Positions 30,258-39,411 of a stretch of DNA of 64,000 nt are shown piece by piece. A program made the translations under genes and the position numbers. This DNA is from JAXMAR01 sp046350295 (GTDB lineage: Bacteria > Planctomycetota > Planctomycetia > Gemmatales > Gemmataceae). The notes beneath the pieces are model-generated. The model did no database searches. It saw only the letters and a program-made list of their open reading frames with translations, and was not told the origin of the DNA. Numbering within the stretch: position 1 is the stretch's first letter; every line of letters begins with the position of its first letter. Location: positions 1-64,000 of the forward strand of contig JAXMAR010000037.1 in assembly GCA_046350295.1 (NCBI GenBank). The letters are read 5' to 3'.

Positions 30258-32051
30258 TCAGTCGCCAATGGCGCTCGTCCGCCCGATGGTCAGGTCGAAC
30301 TCGGAGATCATGGGAACCAGCATGGCGGTGAGGGCGAAGCCGAAGGCGCCGCCGGTGACGAGGAAGGGGATGATGGGGTCGGTCGATTCGGTCTGGCCGG
30401 GGCGGCCGACGATGACGTTGGTGATGGTGTAGAAGACGGCGACGGGGCAGGCCCAGGCCGCGAGGGTAAGGGCCGTGGAGGGCTTGTCGCCGCTCAGGAC
30501 CCACCACAGGCCGCCGACGCCGGTGAAGAGGAAGGCGGCGAAGCTGAGCCACTGGTACTCGAAGCGGCCATTGATGAGGATGAGGTAGATGCAGACGAGG
30601 GTGCCGATGGAAAGGAAGAAGACGGCGCCGAGGGTGTGGAGGATGGCGAGGCGGCTGTTGGGGGTGCGGAGGGCGACGTGGATGCCGAGGACGAGGGTGA
30701 AGGCCATGAGGACGACCATGCCGAGGGCGAGGAAGAGGAGAGCGCCGATGTTCTTGGCAGCGAGCATCTCGGGGTGGTTGTGGGGGGGCGAGGCGAGGAG
30801 GCCGCGGTAGGCGTAGACGCCGGCGAGGATGAGGGGAGGCAGGAGGTATTCCTTGGTGTTGTAGAGGATGCCGAGGACCTTGCCGAAGATGAACTCGCGC
30901 GGCGAGATGTCGGTGACGAGGAGGAGGTCGAGGGCGCCGATGTCGCGCTCGGAGGTGATCGAGGTCACGGACTGGGCGCTGATGAGGAGGAGGCTGAGGA
31001 TGCCGACGGGGACGAGGCCCTGGGCGGCGATCCAGTCGGTGCGCTCGGTGATGTTGAGGGCGTAATAGCAGACGAGGATGAGGACGGCGAAGTAGGCGAG
31101 CTTGACGAGGAGGGGACGCCGGCCATAGGCGCGGGTGCGGATTTCGCGCCACAGGATCGGGTTGGCGCCGACCTCGCGGACCGTGCCCGGGGCGGCGTGG
31201 GCCTTGGAGCGGTCGATCTGCTCCTGGGCGGCGGCGTCGCTGTCGCGCTGCATGATCGGCTCGCCGGAAGGGTTCCAGACACGGAGCTTCCACATGCCGA
31301 CGAGGTTGAGCAGGGCGCCGAGGGCGACCATGGCGAGGCCGAAGACGTAAGCGGCGGGAAAGGCGGGGCGGTCGACGGGCGGGTCGAGGGTCTGGGCCAG
31401 GGCGAGGAAGGGCTGGAGCCAGCTCTGGACGTTCTCGATGAGGCGGGCGTCGACGCCGGCGAGGGCCAGGAGCGAGAGGCCGTGGACGAGGAGCAGGTAG
31501 AGGATGAGGAAGAGGCCGGTGAGGGCGAGGGACTGGAAGGTGCGCTCGCGCCAGAGGGCGATGAGGTTGGCGAGGGAGCCGGCGGCGAAGGCGCCGGTCA
31601 GCAGGATGACTAGGGTTTCGATGAGCTGCGCCGGGGCGATGCCGCCTAACAGCATCAGGAGGGCCCAGAGGGGGAGGCTGCCGACGATGAGGAGGACGAT
31701 CTGGAGGAGGCTGCCGAAGAGCTTGCCGAGGACGATCTCGTGATCGCGCAGGTCGGTGATGAGGAGGAGGACGAAGGTGCGGCGGTCCTTTTCCTGGGCG
31801 ACGGCGCTGACGGCGGAGAGGGCGGCGAAGAAGAGGACGAGGAGGAGCTGAACGCTGGCGAGGATCTGGAAGGCGAGCATGCCGAAGCGGGCGTTGTCGC
31901 CGAGGGTGGCGGGGACGTCCCAGCCGACCGTGGTCTGCCAGATGGTGAGGACGAGGACCCAGAGGGCGCCGAGGAAGGTGGCGCGCGTGAGGTAATGCCG
32001 CGAGCGTCGCGGCAGGGTGAGCCATTCGCGGTCGAAAATGGGTCCTAGCAT
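30258..32051 (-). CDS. Two-module ABC-2 type transporter permease
   Basis: 597 residues from the ATG at 32051 ('MLGPIFDREWLTLPRRSRHYL'). Two similar halves are seen, each starting with an 'xPIxxREixtr' element ('GPIFDREWLTLPRR' near 2 and 'NPILWREIRTRAYGRR' near 305) and each with about six transmembrane helices. The helix-2 loop motifs 'EKDRRTFVLLLITDLRDHEIVLGK' and 'ERDIGALDLLLVTDISPREFIFGK' (landmarks only) are typical of ABC-2/NosY permeases. The ATPase partner is not adjacent; a ParA gene and a gene remnant follow. Substrate unknown; export or gliding-type machinery would be guesses. Confidence 0.85.
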   Translation of the reverse strand: MLGPIFDREWLTLPRRSRHYLTRATFLGALWVLVLTIWQTTVGWDVPATLGDNARFGMLAFQILASVQLLLVLFFAALSAVSAVAQEKDRRTFVLLLITDLRDHEIVLGKLFGSLLQIVLLIVGSLPLWALLMLLGGIAPAQLIETLVILLTGAFAAGSLANLIALWRERTFQSLALTGLFLILYLLLVHGLSLLALAGVDARLIENVQSWLQPFLALAQTLDPPVDRPAFPAAYVFGLAMVALGALLNLVGMWKLRVWNPSGEPIMQRDSDAAAQEQIDRSKAHAAPGTVREVGANPILWREIRTRAYGRRPLLVKLAYFAVLILVCYYALNITERTDWIAAQGLVPVGILSLLLISAQSVTSITSERDIGALDLLLVTDISPREFIFGKVLGILYNTKEYLLPPLILAGVYAYRGLLASPPHNHPEMLAAKNIGALLFLALGMVVLMAFTLVLGIHVALRTPNSRLAILHTLGAVFFLSIGTLVCIYLILINGRFEYQWLSFAAFLFTGVGGLWWVLSGDKPSTALTLAAWACPVAVFYTITNVIVGRPGQTESTDPIIPFLVTGGAFGFALTAMLVPMISEFDLTIGRTSAIGD

Positions 32052-32354
32052 GGGCGGTGGCGCCGGCCCTTTGGTTGTTTCGGTGGAGGCAACCCATGTA
32101 CGCTGGGAGCGATGTCGTGGTTCAGGCGGGTGGCGCTCTTGTGCGGCGTGCGCTGCCCGGTTCAGCGTGGCGAGTCCTTCTTTTTCTAGAAGAGACCGAG
32201 ACGCAAGCAAGCGCCTGGACGCAGGTCACTTTCCGGTGGCGAGAAGACGGGGGCGGCGCACTCGTCTGGCGGTCTGCCCGCTACCCTGTCCGCGCAGCTA
32301 CGTGGCTCTGTTGAACGAGGCGTAACCGGAGCCACGTGCCGCGGCATATGACGA
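32052..32354. other. Intergenic region, doubtful small frame only
   Basis: About 300 bases between the ABC permease start and the end of the PIN toxin gene. A plus-strand frame of 85 codons (32057-32314, GTG start) has a Trp/Arg-rich composition and no recognisable family, so it is not annotated as a gene. A promoter for the minus-strand permease should lie here. Confidence 0.4.
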
Positions 32355-32765
32355 TCAGAAAGGATTGATCAGCTGAATCCCGTCAACTACAGTCGGGGCG
32401 CCCATATCTTCCGTGTAGAGCGTTGTCACTCCCGCGACCTTGCAAGCGCCCAGTAACATGCTGTCCCAATGCGAAAGGCTGAAGCGCCCGGATAGAGAAA
32501 TCGCCTCGTCGAACACCGCCGAGGTAGGTAATGCGAGCGGAAAGAACCGGGCTACGACGGTCGCGTAGCGGACAAAGGCGGCACGCGTGATGTTGCCCTG
32601 ATCTTGCCAGTAACGGAGGAACCGAGTCACTTCGCCGAGAACTTGCCAGAGCAAGACGGTAGACGTCCGCGGCAGCCCTTTCAGAAGCGCTTTCGCTTTG
32701 GCCTGCTTGATGGGGTCCGAGGGATCGACGCGATAGATGAAGACGTTCGAATCAACGGCGTTCAT
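32355..32765 (-). CDS. PIN-domain toxin (VapC-like ribonuclease)
   Basis: 136 residues. PIN-domain acidic residues are visible at D5 ('MNAVDSNVFIY'), E45 ('VLGEVTRF'), D101 ('LSHWDSMLLGAC') and D120 ('TLYTEDMG'), which form the Mg2+ site of VapC-type RNases. The length is normal for the family. The start overlaps the upstream antitoxin gene by 14 bases, the usual arrangement for a toxin-antitoxin operon. No disruption is seen, so this module should be functional. Confidence 0.9.
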   Translation of the reverse strand: MNAVDSNVFIYRVDPSDPIKQAKAKALLKGLPRTSTVLLWQVLGEVTRFLRYWQDQGNITRAAFVRYATVVARFFPLALPTSAVFDEAISLSGRFSLSHWDSMLLGACKVAGVTTLYTEDMGAPTVVDGIQLINPF

Positions 32766-32973
32766 GCAGTTGATCTCGCGTCAGGCGGACACCGCCGGTC
32801 TGGATGGGGACCTCTTCGCACAGCTTGTCCAACTCCGTGGACGGGTCATCCATCAATGCCTCATCGGTTCGGACATCGACGACGAGCCGGACTTTTGTTC
32901 CCGCCGCGAGCGCGGGAGGATCGTCGGGCTTGAAGACGCCGTTTTCGAACGTGGCCGTGATGATCTGGCTCAT
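32752..32973 (-). CDS. Antitoxin, AF2212-like/DUF104 type
   Basis: 73 residues. The N-terminus 'ITATFENGVFKPDDPPALAAG' followed by 'KVRLVVDV' is the DUF104/AF2212-like beta-barrel pattern of short AbrB-related antitoxins. The C-terminal helical tail (about 38-73) is acidic and should wrap the PIN toxin. GGAGGA precedes the ATG at a good distance. Translation is coupled to the downstream PIN gene through a 14-base overlap. The pair is expected to repress its own promoter. Confidence 0.85.
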   Translation of the reverse strand: MSQIITATFENGVFKPDDPPALAAGTKVRLVVDVRTDEALMDDPSTELDKLCEEVPIQTGGVRLTRDQLHERR

Positions 32974-33034
32974 CGGCTATCCTCCGGGTGTCATCTTACA
33001 CGAAGCCCCACGGCACATTTCAGACAGGGACGGT

Positions 33035-33063
33035 TTGTGGCAAAAACCGCCGCCTGCTATAAT
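33035..33063 (+). promoter_or_regulatory. Sigma70-like promoter for the S55 gene
   Basis: TTGTGG (33035-33040), a 17-base spacer and TATAAT (33058-33063). The -10 box is perfect. It lies about 210 bases ahead of the S55 protein gene on the plus strand, in the gap after the divergent antitoxin. Confidence 0.6.
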
Positions 33064-33228
33064 CACCACGATTGGGAATAGCCCTGGCCGCGCGAAGCCC
33101 TTCGCGTAATGGACCTCCGCTTCGAGGTTGAAGGAACAACCATTGTCTGTGTTGACGGAACATCCCGGCGCCTCTCTTCGCTGGTCCGCGTTTCCCCGTC
33201 CTGGAGCCGTTTTGCCCCTTGTCCGTTC

Positions 33229-33253
33229 GGCAGGCGAGGCCGCCTGCCCCACG
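33229..33253. repeat. GGCAGGCGAGGCCGCCTGCCCCAC repeat
   Basis: A second copy of the right end of the repeat at 28810-28891, with one base changed. It sits 19 bases before the S55 start codon in the leader, where its GGCAGGC/GCCTGCC arms could form a hairpin. Confidence 0.7.
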
Positions 33254-33271
33254 TGCCCTTCGGAGATAAGC

Positions 33272-35134
33272 ATGCGTCCCCGCACTTTTTGCTTGCGCCC
33301 ATGGGTTGTTGGCCTCGTCGCGCTGCTCTTCCCGGCCGCTCTCGCCGCCCAGCCGCGGCCGGAATCGTACTGGAAGGTGGATGATGTCCGGGCGGGGATG
33401 AAGGGGCAGGGGAAGACGGTGCTCAAGGGGACGAAGGTCGACACGTTCGACGCGGAGATCATCGGCGTGCTGCGGAACACCAAGCCGGGGCGGGACCTCG
33501 TGCTGGCGAAGCTGTCCGGCGCCAACCTGGAGAAGACCGGCGTCATCGCGGGTATGAGCGGCAGCCCGGTGTACATCGACGGCAAGCTGCTGGGGGCGGT
33601 CGCCTACGCCTGGCCGTTCGCCAAGGAGCCGATCGCGGGGATCACGCCGTTCGTGCAGATGCACCAGTATGCGGAGTCGTACGAGAAGCGCGACCTGGCG
33701 GAAGCGGCGGCCGTGAAGCGGATCGGTCTGGCGGAGCCGCTCAAGCTGGGGGGACGTTCGTTCGATTCGGTGCGCGTGTCGCAGGGTTTCGCGGGGCCGC
33801 AGCCGAAGCCGGAGGATGGGCTGTGGCTGGTCCCGCTGCGGACGCCGCTGGCGATCTCGGGCATGTCGGAGCGCAGCCTCGACTTCCTCAAGGACACGCT
33901 GGCGCCCTATGGCCTCGTGCCGATGCAGGGGGGAGCGGCCGGGGGTGATGTCCCGGAGGCGGACCGGAACATCGCGCTGCAGCCGGGGGGCGTCCTGTCC
34001 ATCGGCATGATCACGGGGGACTTCGACATGTCCGGCCTCGGGACGGTGACGCACATCGAAGGGAAGCGCGTCTACGGCTGGGGGCATCCGATGATGGGGC
34101 TGGGGGCGTGCGATTTCCCGCTGATGACGGGTTACGTGCACACGATCATGCCGCTGCAGACGGTGAGCTTCAAGATGGGCTCGCCGCTCAAGACGGTGGG
34201 CGTCATCAACGCGGACACCAGCACGTGCATCGCCGGCTGGCTGGACCGCAAGCCGGACATGCTGCCCCTGGCGATCCACGTCAAGCGCGAAGGGGCGACC
34301 AAGGCGCGGACGTTCAACGTCGAGGTCATCAAGTTCAAGGACATGATGGGGGGGCTGGTGCAGAGCGCGCTGGTCAACTGCATCGACATGGAGGGGGAAT
34401 GGCCGGACGAGATCACGGCGACCCTGCGGGTGAAGCTGGAGATCGAGGGGCGCGAGCCGATCGTGCTGGACGACATCTTCTCCGGCAACCTGTTCACGGG
34501 GCCGCGCGGGCCGGGGGCGCTGTTCCAACAGGTCAGCTTGCTGATCAACCAGCTCAATTTCAACCCGATCGGCCGCATGCCGCTGAAGCGCGTCGAGTGC
34601 ACGGCGGAGATCAAGCCGGGGCGCACGACGGCGGAGATCGAGGCGGTGGAGCTGGAGCGCGGGCGTTACGCGCCGGGGGAGACGGTGAAGGCGGTGGTGA
34701 CGCTGCGGGCGCACAAGGGGGAGCGGCATCGCGTGCCGATGAGCCTGGCGCTGCCGGCCGATTTCCCGGAGGGGACCTACAACGTGCAGTTTAACGACGA
34801 CCTGACGCAGGCTCGCGCGGAGCTGCGCGACAACCCCGGTTTGCTTTTTCCGCGCACGCTGGACGACGTACATCGGGCGCTCGGCATCATCACCCGCGCG
34901 AAGCGGACGAACCTGGTGATGCGGCTGCCGGCGCAGGAGACGGGCGTCGCGGTGGAAGGGAAGCCGTTGCCGCACTTGCCGGGGAGCATGGTGCAGATTC
35001 TCTCGGGCACGAAGCGGACGGGGGTGCAGCAGATCGGCGGCTGGATCGCGAGCCGGGAGGGGACGGCCTTCGTCATCAGCGGGCCGGGGGATTCGGTGCG
35101 ATTCACGGTGGCGAAGGCTGCGCGGCGGGAGTGA
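33272..35134 (+). CDS. SpoIVB-type (S55) serine peptidase domain protein
   Basis: 620 residues from the ATG at 33272, preceded by GGAGAT. Signal peptide 1-26. The N-terminal half matches the SpoIVB peptidase S55 family: 'VDDVRAGMKGQGKTVLKGTK', 'IIGVLRN', and 'VIAGMSGSPVYIDGKLLGAV' with nucleophile S98, plus 'GWGHPMMGLG' with a His near residue 272. A normal PDZ domain, as in Bacillus SpoIVB, is not obvious. The C-terminal ~250 residues are beta-rich. Sporulation does not occur in this phylum, so the domain must serve another periplasmic proteolysis or anchoring task. The next gene encodes an exported beta-propeller. Confidence 0.88.
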   Translation: MRPRTFCLRPWVVGLVALLFPAALAAQPRPESYWKVDDVRAGMKGQGKTVLKGTKVDTFDAEIIGVLRNTKPGRDLVLAKLSGANLEKTGVIAGMSGSPVYIDGKLLGAVAYAWPFAKEPIAGITPFVQMHQYAESYEKRDLAEAAAVKRIGLAEPLKLGGRSFDSVRVSQGFAGPQPKPEDGLWLVPLRTPLAISGMSERSLDFLKDTLAPYGLVPMQGGAAGGDVPEADRNIALQPGGVLSIGMITGDFDMSGLGTVTHIEGKRVYGWGHPMMGLGACDFPLMTGYVHTIMPLQTVSFKMGSPLKTVGVINADTSTCIAGWLDRKPDMLPLAIHVKREGATKARTFNVEVIKFKDMMGGLVQSALVNCIDMEGEWPDEITATLRVKLEIEGREPIVLDDIFSGNLFTGPRGPGALFQQVSLLINQLNFNPIGRMPLKRVECTAEIKPGRTTAEIEAVELERGRYAPGETVKAVVTLRAHKGERHRVPMSLALPADFPEGTYNVQFNDDLTQARAELRDNPGLLFPRTLDDVHRALGIITRAKRTNLVMRLPAQETGVAVEGKPLPHLPGSMVQILSGTKRTGVQQIGGWIASREGTAFVISGPGDSVRFTVAKAARRE

Positions 35135-35183
35135 GCATGCGTGGGGCATAGCGGTTGCCGTCGCTTCCTCACCCCCACCCCGG

Positions 35184-35206
35184 CCCTCCCCCATCAAGGG
35201 GGAGGG
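35184..35206. repeat. CCCTCCCCC/GGGGGAGGG hairpin
   Basis: CCCTCCCCC (35184-35192), loop ATCAA, GGGGGAGGG (35198-35206), with 'CTCACCCCCACCCC' on the left. A related but longer element is at 45028-45086. It may act as a terminator after the S55 gene, since CTTTCTC follows, or be a dispersed repeat. Confidence 0.55.
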
Positions 35207-35269
35207 AGAGGCGGGGCTTTCTCATCCTGTTAATACCAAGCGATTTCTCCGACTTTTCGAGGTTTTCTC

Positions 35270-37417
35270 ATGGTTCGTTCTTTTCTCGCCCTTTCGCTCG
35301 CCGTTCTTGCCGCTCGCGGCGCCGACGCCGGCAAGGTCAAGCTCTGGCAGAACCACGCGCGGTCGGATTACGACAAGGCGAAGCTCAAACACGCCGTTGT
35401 CAGCAGCGAGGGGGTCGTGCGGCTGTCGCGGCAGCTCAAGCCGTTCGCGGACATCGCCGCGGAGCATGTCTGGGACATGGTGGAGGACGGCAAGGGGAAC
35501 CTTTACCTGGCGACCGGCGACGCGGGGAAGGTGTTCAAGGTGACGGCCGAGGGGAAGGGGAGCGTCCTGTACAAGGCGAAGGATGGCCAGGTGCTCTGCC
35601 TGCATCTGGCGGCGGATGGGACGCTGTTCGCGGGGACGGGGCCGAGCGGTCAGGTGATCGCGATCGACGGCGCGGGCAAGGGGCGGGTGGTCGCGAAGGA
35701 CCTGGGCAATTACGTCTGGTCGCTGGCGGCGCTGAAGACCGGCGAGCTGTTCGCGGGGACGGGGCCGGAGGGACGCATCTACCGCATCAACGACGGCAAG
35801 GGTGTGAAGGCGGAGGACTTTTACAAGACGAAACAGGACCACGTGCTCTGCGTCGCGGCCGGGCCGGAGGGGAAATACCTCTACGCCGGGACGGACAAGC
35901 AAGGGGTCGTCTATCGCATCAACGTGGAGACGGGGAAGGGCTTCGTGCTGTACCAGGCGCCGCAGGCGGAGGTGCGTTCGCTGCTGGTGACGAAGGACTT
36001 CATCTATGCGGGCACCAGCGCTCCGACCAAGAAATCGTCGGGTGGCGCCGGGCCGCGGCCGCCGAGCGGCGAAGGCCCGGGCGCCGGCTCGTCCGGAAGC
36101 GACGGTGTCAGCACCTCTCCCTCCGAGCCGACGAAGGTCGCGGCGCCGCCGGATGACGACGACGTGGGCAGCAAACGGTCCGGCGCCGGCACGGGCAAGG
36201 GGGCTTCCTCCAGCCCATTTCCGTCGCTGGGGGGCGGGGAGAACTCGGTGTATCGCATCGCCACGGATGGGACCGTGCGCGAGATCTTCCGCGACAAGAC
36301 CCTCATGCTGAGCCTCCTGGCCGAGGGGAACCGGCTGCTGGTCGGCACCGGCATGAACGGACAGATCTTCGAGATCGACGAGAGGACGCGTGAGCGGAGC
36401 GAGATCGCCCGGCTCGATCATGGGCAGGTTCATTGTCTGTTGCGCCGCAAGGATGGCTCGATCCTTCTGGGGACCGGTGACCCGGGGAAGCTTTACGTGC
36501 TCGAGGATCGCTTCGCGGACAAAGGGACGGTGGTGTCCGAAGTTCTCGACGCCAAGATCGTGAGCAAATGGGGAGCGCTGAGCTGGACGGGCGCCACGCC
36601 GAAGGGGACGACGCTGACGGTGGCGACACGGAGCGGCAACGTCGCGGAGCCGGATGACACGTGGAGCGAATGGTCGGACGCGAGCGCGACGGTCGCGGCG
36701 CCGACGGCCCGGTTCCTTCAGTACCGCGTCACGCTGACGTCGAGCGATCCGAAGGCGACGCCGGAGCTGAAGGGCGTCGCCATCCGCTACCGGACGACGA
36801 ACCAGGCGCCGGAGATCGGCAGCCTCGACGTGCCGAACCTCGACACGACGACGCTGGAGAACCCGCGCAAGCTGAAGATTCGCTGGACGGCGACCGATCC
36901 GAACGAGGACGAGCTGACCTACAGCGTCCACATCCGCAAGGAGGGCTGGAAGACCTGGATCAAGCTCGAGGACGACCTGGAGAAGAAGGACTACGAATGG
37001 GACACGACGACCGTTCCCTCGGGCGTCTACCAGGTGAAGGTGACGGCGAGCGACCGGCGCGACAACGCTCCGGAAGACGCGCTGAGCGCCGAGAAGGTGA
37101 GCGCTCCGTTCCCGGTGTCTCATGAGCAGCCGACGGTGACGATCAAGCTGACGGGAATCGAGGACGGCAAGGCGAAGATCGAGGCGACGGCGGTCGATCC
37201 GATGGTCCGGCTCACCGAGGCGGCCTTCGCGTTGAACGGCAAGAAGTGGACCAACGTCTTCCCGACGGACGGTCTGTTCGACAGCAAGAGCGAGACGTTC
37301 CGCTTCACGACGGAGACGCTGCGGCCGGGGGCGTATGTCCTGGTGTTGCGGGTGCGCGACGCGGCGGGGAACACCGGGTCGGCGGATGTGTTGTTCATGA
37401 TTCCGGGGAAAAAGTAG
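35270..37417 (+). CDS. Exported beta-propeller protein with C-terminal Ig/Fn3-like domains
   Basis: 715 residues with a short signal peptide (1-20). Residues ~40-420 form a propeller of repeated strands such as 'GNLYLATGDAGKVFKVTAEG', 'GTLFAGTGPSGQVIAIDGAG' and 'GELFAGTGPEGRIYRINDGK'. The propeller is broken near 250-320 by a Gly/Ser/Pro-rich linker. After a discoidin-like stretch ('DTWSEWSDASATVAAPTARF') come Ig-like domains ('LKIRWTATDPNEDELTYSVH'). It follows the S55 gene by 135 bases and may be cotranscribed. Predicted periplasmic or surface protein of unknown ligand; similar to SMP-30/NHL-type propellers. Confidence 0.82.
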   Translation: MVRSFLALSLAVLAARGADAGKVKLWQNHARSDYDKAKLKHAVVSSEGVVRLSRQLKPFADIAAEHVWDMVEDGKGNLYLATGDAGKVFKVTAEGKGSVLYKAKDGQVLCLHLAADGTLFAGTGPSGQVIAIDGAGKGRVVAKDLGNYVWSLAALKTGELFAGTGPEGRIYRINDGKGVKAEDFYKTKQDHVLCVAAGPEGKYLYAGTDKQGVVYRINVETGKGFVLYQAPQAEVRSLLVTKDFIYAGTSAPTKKSSGGAGPRPPSGEGPGAGSSGSDGVSTSPSEPTKVAAPPDDDDVGSKRSGAGTGKGASSSPFPSLGGGENSVYRIATDGTVREIFRDKTLMLSLLAEGNRLLVGTGMNGQIFEIDERTRERSEIARLDHGQVHCLLRRKDGSILLGTGDPGKLYVLEDRFADKGTVVSEVLDAKIVSKWGALSWTGATPKGTTLTVATRSGNVAEPDDTWSEWSDASATVAAPTARFLQYRVTLTSSDPKATPELKGVAIRYRTTNQAPEIGSLDVPNLDTTTLENPRKLKIRWTATDPNEDELTYSVHIRKEGWKTWIKLEDDLEKKDYEWDTTTVPSGVYQVKVTASDRRDNAPEDALSAEKVSAPFPVSHEQPTVTIKLTGIEDGKAKIEATAVDPMVRLTEAAFALNGKKWTNVFPTDGLFDSKSETFRFTTETLRPGAYVLVLRVRDAAGNTGSADVLFMIPGKK

Positions 37418-37563
37418 ATTGATGGGAGCGAATGGGAGGGCGAGGCTTCTGCCGAGCCGGGGCGCTGTCGGCGACCGGCTCGGCGGGAGCCTCGCCCTCC
37501 CTCTTAATCGCCCTCCCTGATTGCACTCCATAGAACCGACTCGCATTGAGGACTTCCGCGGAA

Positions 37564-39366
37564 ATGGCCACGCTGCTGCAAATCGTCGATGCCCACAAAA
37601 GTTATGGCGATCAGGTCCTGCTCGACGGCGCCGAGGCGACCTTGAGCGACAACGTGAAGGTCGGGTTCATCGGCCGGAACGGGGCCGGGAAGAGCACGCT
37701 CTTGCGCGTGCTCCTCGGCGAGGAGGAGCTGGATAGCGGCGAGGTGATCCGCCATCCGAGCCTGCGCCTGGGGTATCTGCGGCAGCATGATCCGTTTCTG
37801 CCGGGCGAGACGGCGCTCGACTTCCTGATGCGCGATAGCGGACAACCGAACTGGAAGTGCGGCGAGGTCGCCGGGGACTTCGAGCTGAAGGGGGCGTACC
37901 TGGAGGGGCCGATCGCCAAGCTGTCGGGCGGGTGGCAGACGCGACTCAAATTGGCGGCCCTGTTGCTGCACGAGCCGAACCTGTTGCTGCTGGATGAGCC
38001 GACGAACTTTCTCGACTTGCGGACGCAGATCCTGCTCGAGCATTTCTTGCGGAGCCATCGCTCGGCGTGCCTGATCGTGTCGCACGACCGGGCGTTTCTC
38101 GGGGCCACGTGCAGCCACACGCTCGACCTGTCGCGCGGCAAGCTGACAAGTTTCCCCGGAAAGGTCGACGCCTTTCTGCAATTCCAGCGCGAGAAGCGGG
38201 AGCATGACGAGCGCTCGAACGCCTCGATCATGGCGAAGCGGCGGCATCTGGAGGAGTTCATCGCCAAGAACAAGGCGCGGGCGGCGACGGCGACGCTGGC
38301 GAAATCGAAGGCCAAGCAGCTCGAACGGCTGGAGCTGGCCGAGATCGCGATCGACGAGCCGACGGCGCGCATCCGGGCGCCGCGCGTGGAGGCTCGGAAG
38401 GGGCCGGCGCTGCGCTGCCGTGACCTGGCCATCGGCTATCCGGAGCGGGAAATCGCGGCCGACGTGCAGCTCGAGATCGACCACGGGGCGCGGGCGGCCG
38501 TCGTCGGTGACAATGGGCAGGGGAAGACGACGTTCCTGCGGACCATCGTCGATTCCTTGAAGCCGCGAGCGGGGGAGGTGCGCTGGGGCTTCGGCTGCAA
38601 CGTCGGCGTCTATGCCCAGCACGTCTACACCAGTCTGCCGGAGAAGCAGACGGTGCTGGATTACCTGCACCGGCAGGCGGCGGGTGGGAAGAAGGACCAG
38701 GAGATCCTCGACGTCGCGGGCGCCTTCCTGTTCCGCGGCGTTCATGTCGAGAAGCCGATTGCGGTGCTCTCCGGCGGCGAACGGGCGCGGCTGTGCCTGG
38801 CCGGGCTGCTCCTGAGCGGGCACAACATCCTCATCCTGGACGAGCCGGGGAACCACCTGGACGTCGATACCGTGGAGTCGCTCGGGGATGCGCTGGTGGA
38901 CTACGAGGGGACGGTGATCTTCACCAGCCACGACCGGCACTTCACGAAGAAGGTGGCCACGAGCATCATCGAGGTGCGTGACGGGCGGGTGACGCATTAC
39001 GGCGGGCAATACGATGCGTACGTCTACAAGGTGAACCAGGAGATCGAGGCGGGGGAGCGAGAGCTGGCGACGGCGCGGGGCAAGCCGCCTGCGCCGGTTG
39101 CGAAGCCGGCGAACGACGGCAAGGCGGAACGCGCGGCGGCGCGGGCGGCGCAGCGGAATGAGCGCGAGGTGCGCAAGGAGATCAAGACGCTGGAGAGGAC
39201 GATCGCGCAGCTAGATGAGCAGAAGCGTGGGCTGAACGCTCAGTTGTTGCAATGCAGTGACGCGGCGGAGTCGTTGCGGTTGCACAACGAAGTGTCGGGG
39301 GTGGCGGCGAAGCTGGAGGCGGCGGAGGAGCGGTGGTGCGAGCTGCAGGAGGAGTTGGGGGATTGA
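37564..39366 (+). CDS. ABC-F family ATPase (Uup-like)
   Basis: 600 residues with two ABC ATPase domains on one chain and no transmembrane helix, typical of ABC-F ribosome-associated factors. Walker A motifs are GRNGAGKST (37-45) and GDNGQGKT (315-322). Signature motifs are 'LSGGWQTRL' with 'LLLLDEPTNFLDL', and 'LSGGERARL' with 'ILILDEPGNHLDV'. The two domains are joined by the P-site tRNA interaction motif region (about 215-260, 'FLQFQREKREHDERSNASIM'). The C-terminal ~70 residues form a coiled coil like that of Uup. The second Walker B is followed by GNH rather than the usual TNH. Likely role in translation or ribosome rescue. Confidence 0.93.
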   Translation: MATLLQIVDAHKSYGDQVLLDGAEATLSDNVKVGFIGRNGAGKSTLLRVLLGEEELDSGEVIRHPSLRLGYLRQHDPFLPGETALDFLMRDSGQPNWKCGEVAGDFELKGAYLEGPIAKLSGGWQTRLKLAALLLHEPNLLLLDEPTNFLDLRTQILLEHFLRSHRSACLIVSHDRAFLGATCSHTLDLSRGKLTSFPGKVDAFLQFQREKREHDERSNASIMAKRRHLEEFIAKNKARAATATLAKSKAKQLERLELAEIAIDEPTARIRAPRVEARKGPALRCRDLAIGYPEREIAADVQLEIDHGARAAVVGDNGQGKTTFLRTIVDSLKPRAGEVRWGFGCNVGVYAQHVYTSLPEKQTVLDYLHRQAAGGKKDQEILDVAGAFLFRGVHVEKPIAVLSGGERARLCLAGLLLSGHNILILDEPGNHLDVDTVESLGDALVDYEGTVIFTSHDRHFTKKVATSIIEVRDGRVTHYGGQYDAYVYKVNQEIEAGERELATARGKPPAPVAKPANDGKAERAAARAAQRNEREVRKEIKTLERTIAQLDEQKRGLNAQLLQCSDAAESLRLHNEVSGVAAKLEAAEERWCELQEELGD

Positions 39367-39411
39367 GGAGACAACGCCGGCTGCCCGCGTAACCCAGACG
39401 CCCGCTGAAAT

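Noticed and set aside
29875..32097. 740-codon minus-strand frame across the ABC permease
   Set aside because: Most is Arg/His/Pro-rich shadow of the permease. Only its last ~110 codons look like protein and are annotated as a truncated gene.
32057..32314. 85-codon plus-strand frame between ABC permease and PIN genes
   Set aside because: GTG start without a ribosome site and unusual Trp/Arg composition; not convincing.
33020..35197. 725-codon minus-strand frame opposite the S55 gene
   Set aside because: Arg/His-rich low-complexity translation; the plus strand has clear signal peptide and S55 motifs.
35222..37546. 774-codon minus-strand frame opposite the beta-propeller gene
   Set aside because: Shadow frame with no domain and no ribosome site.
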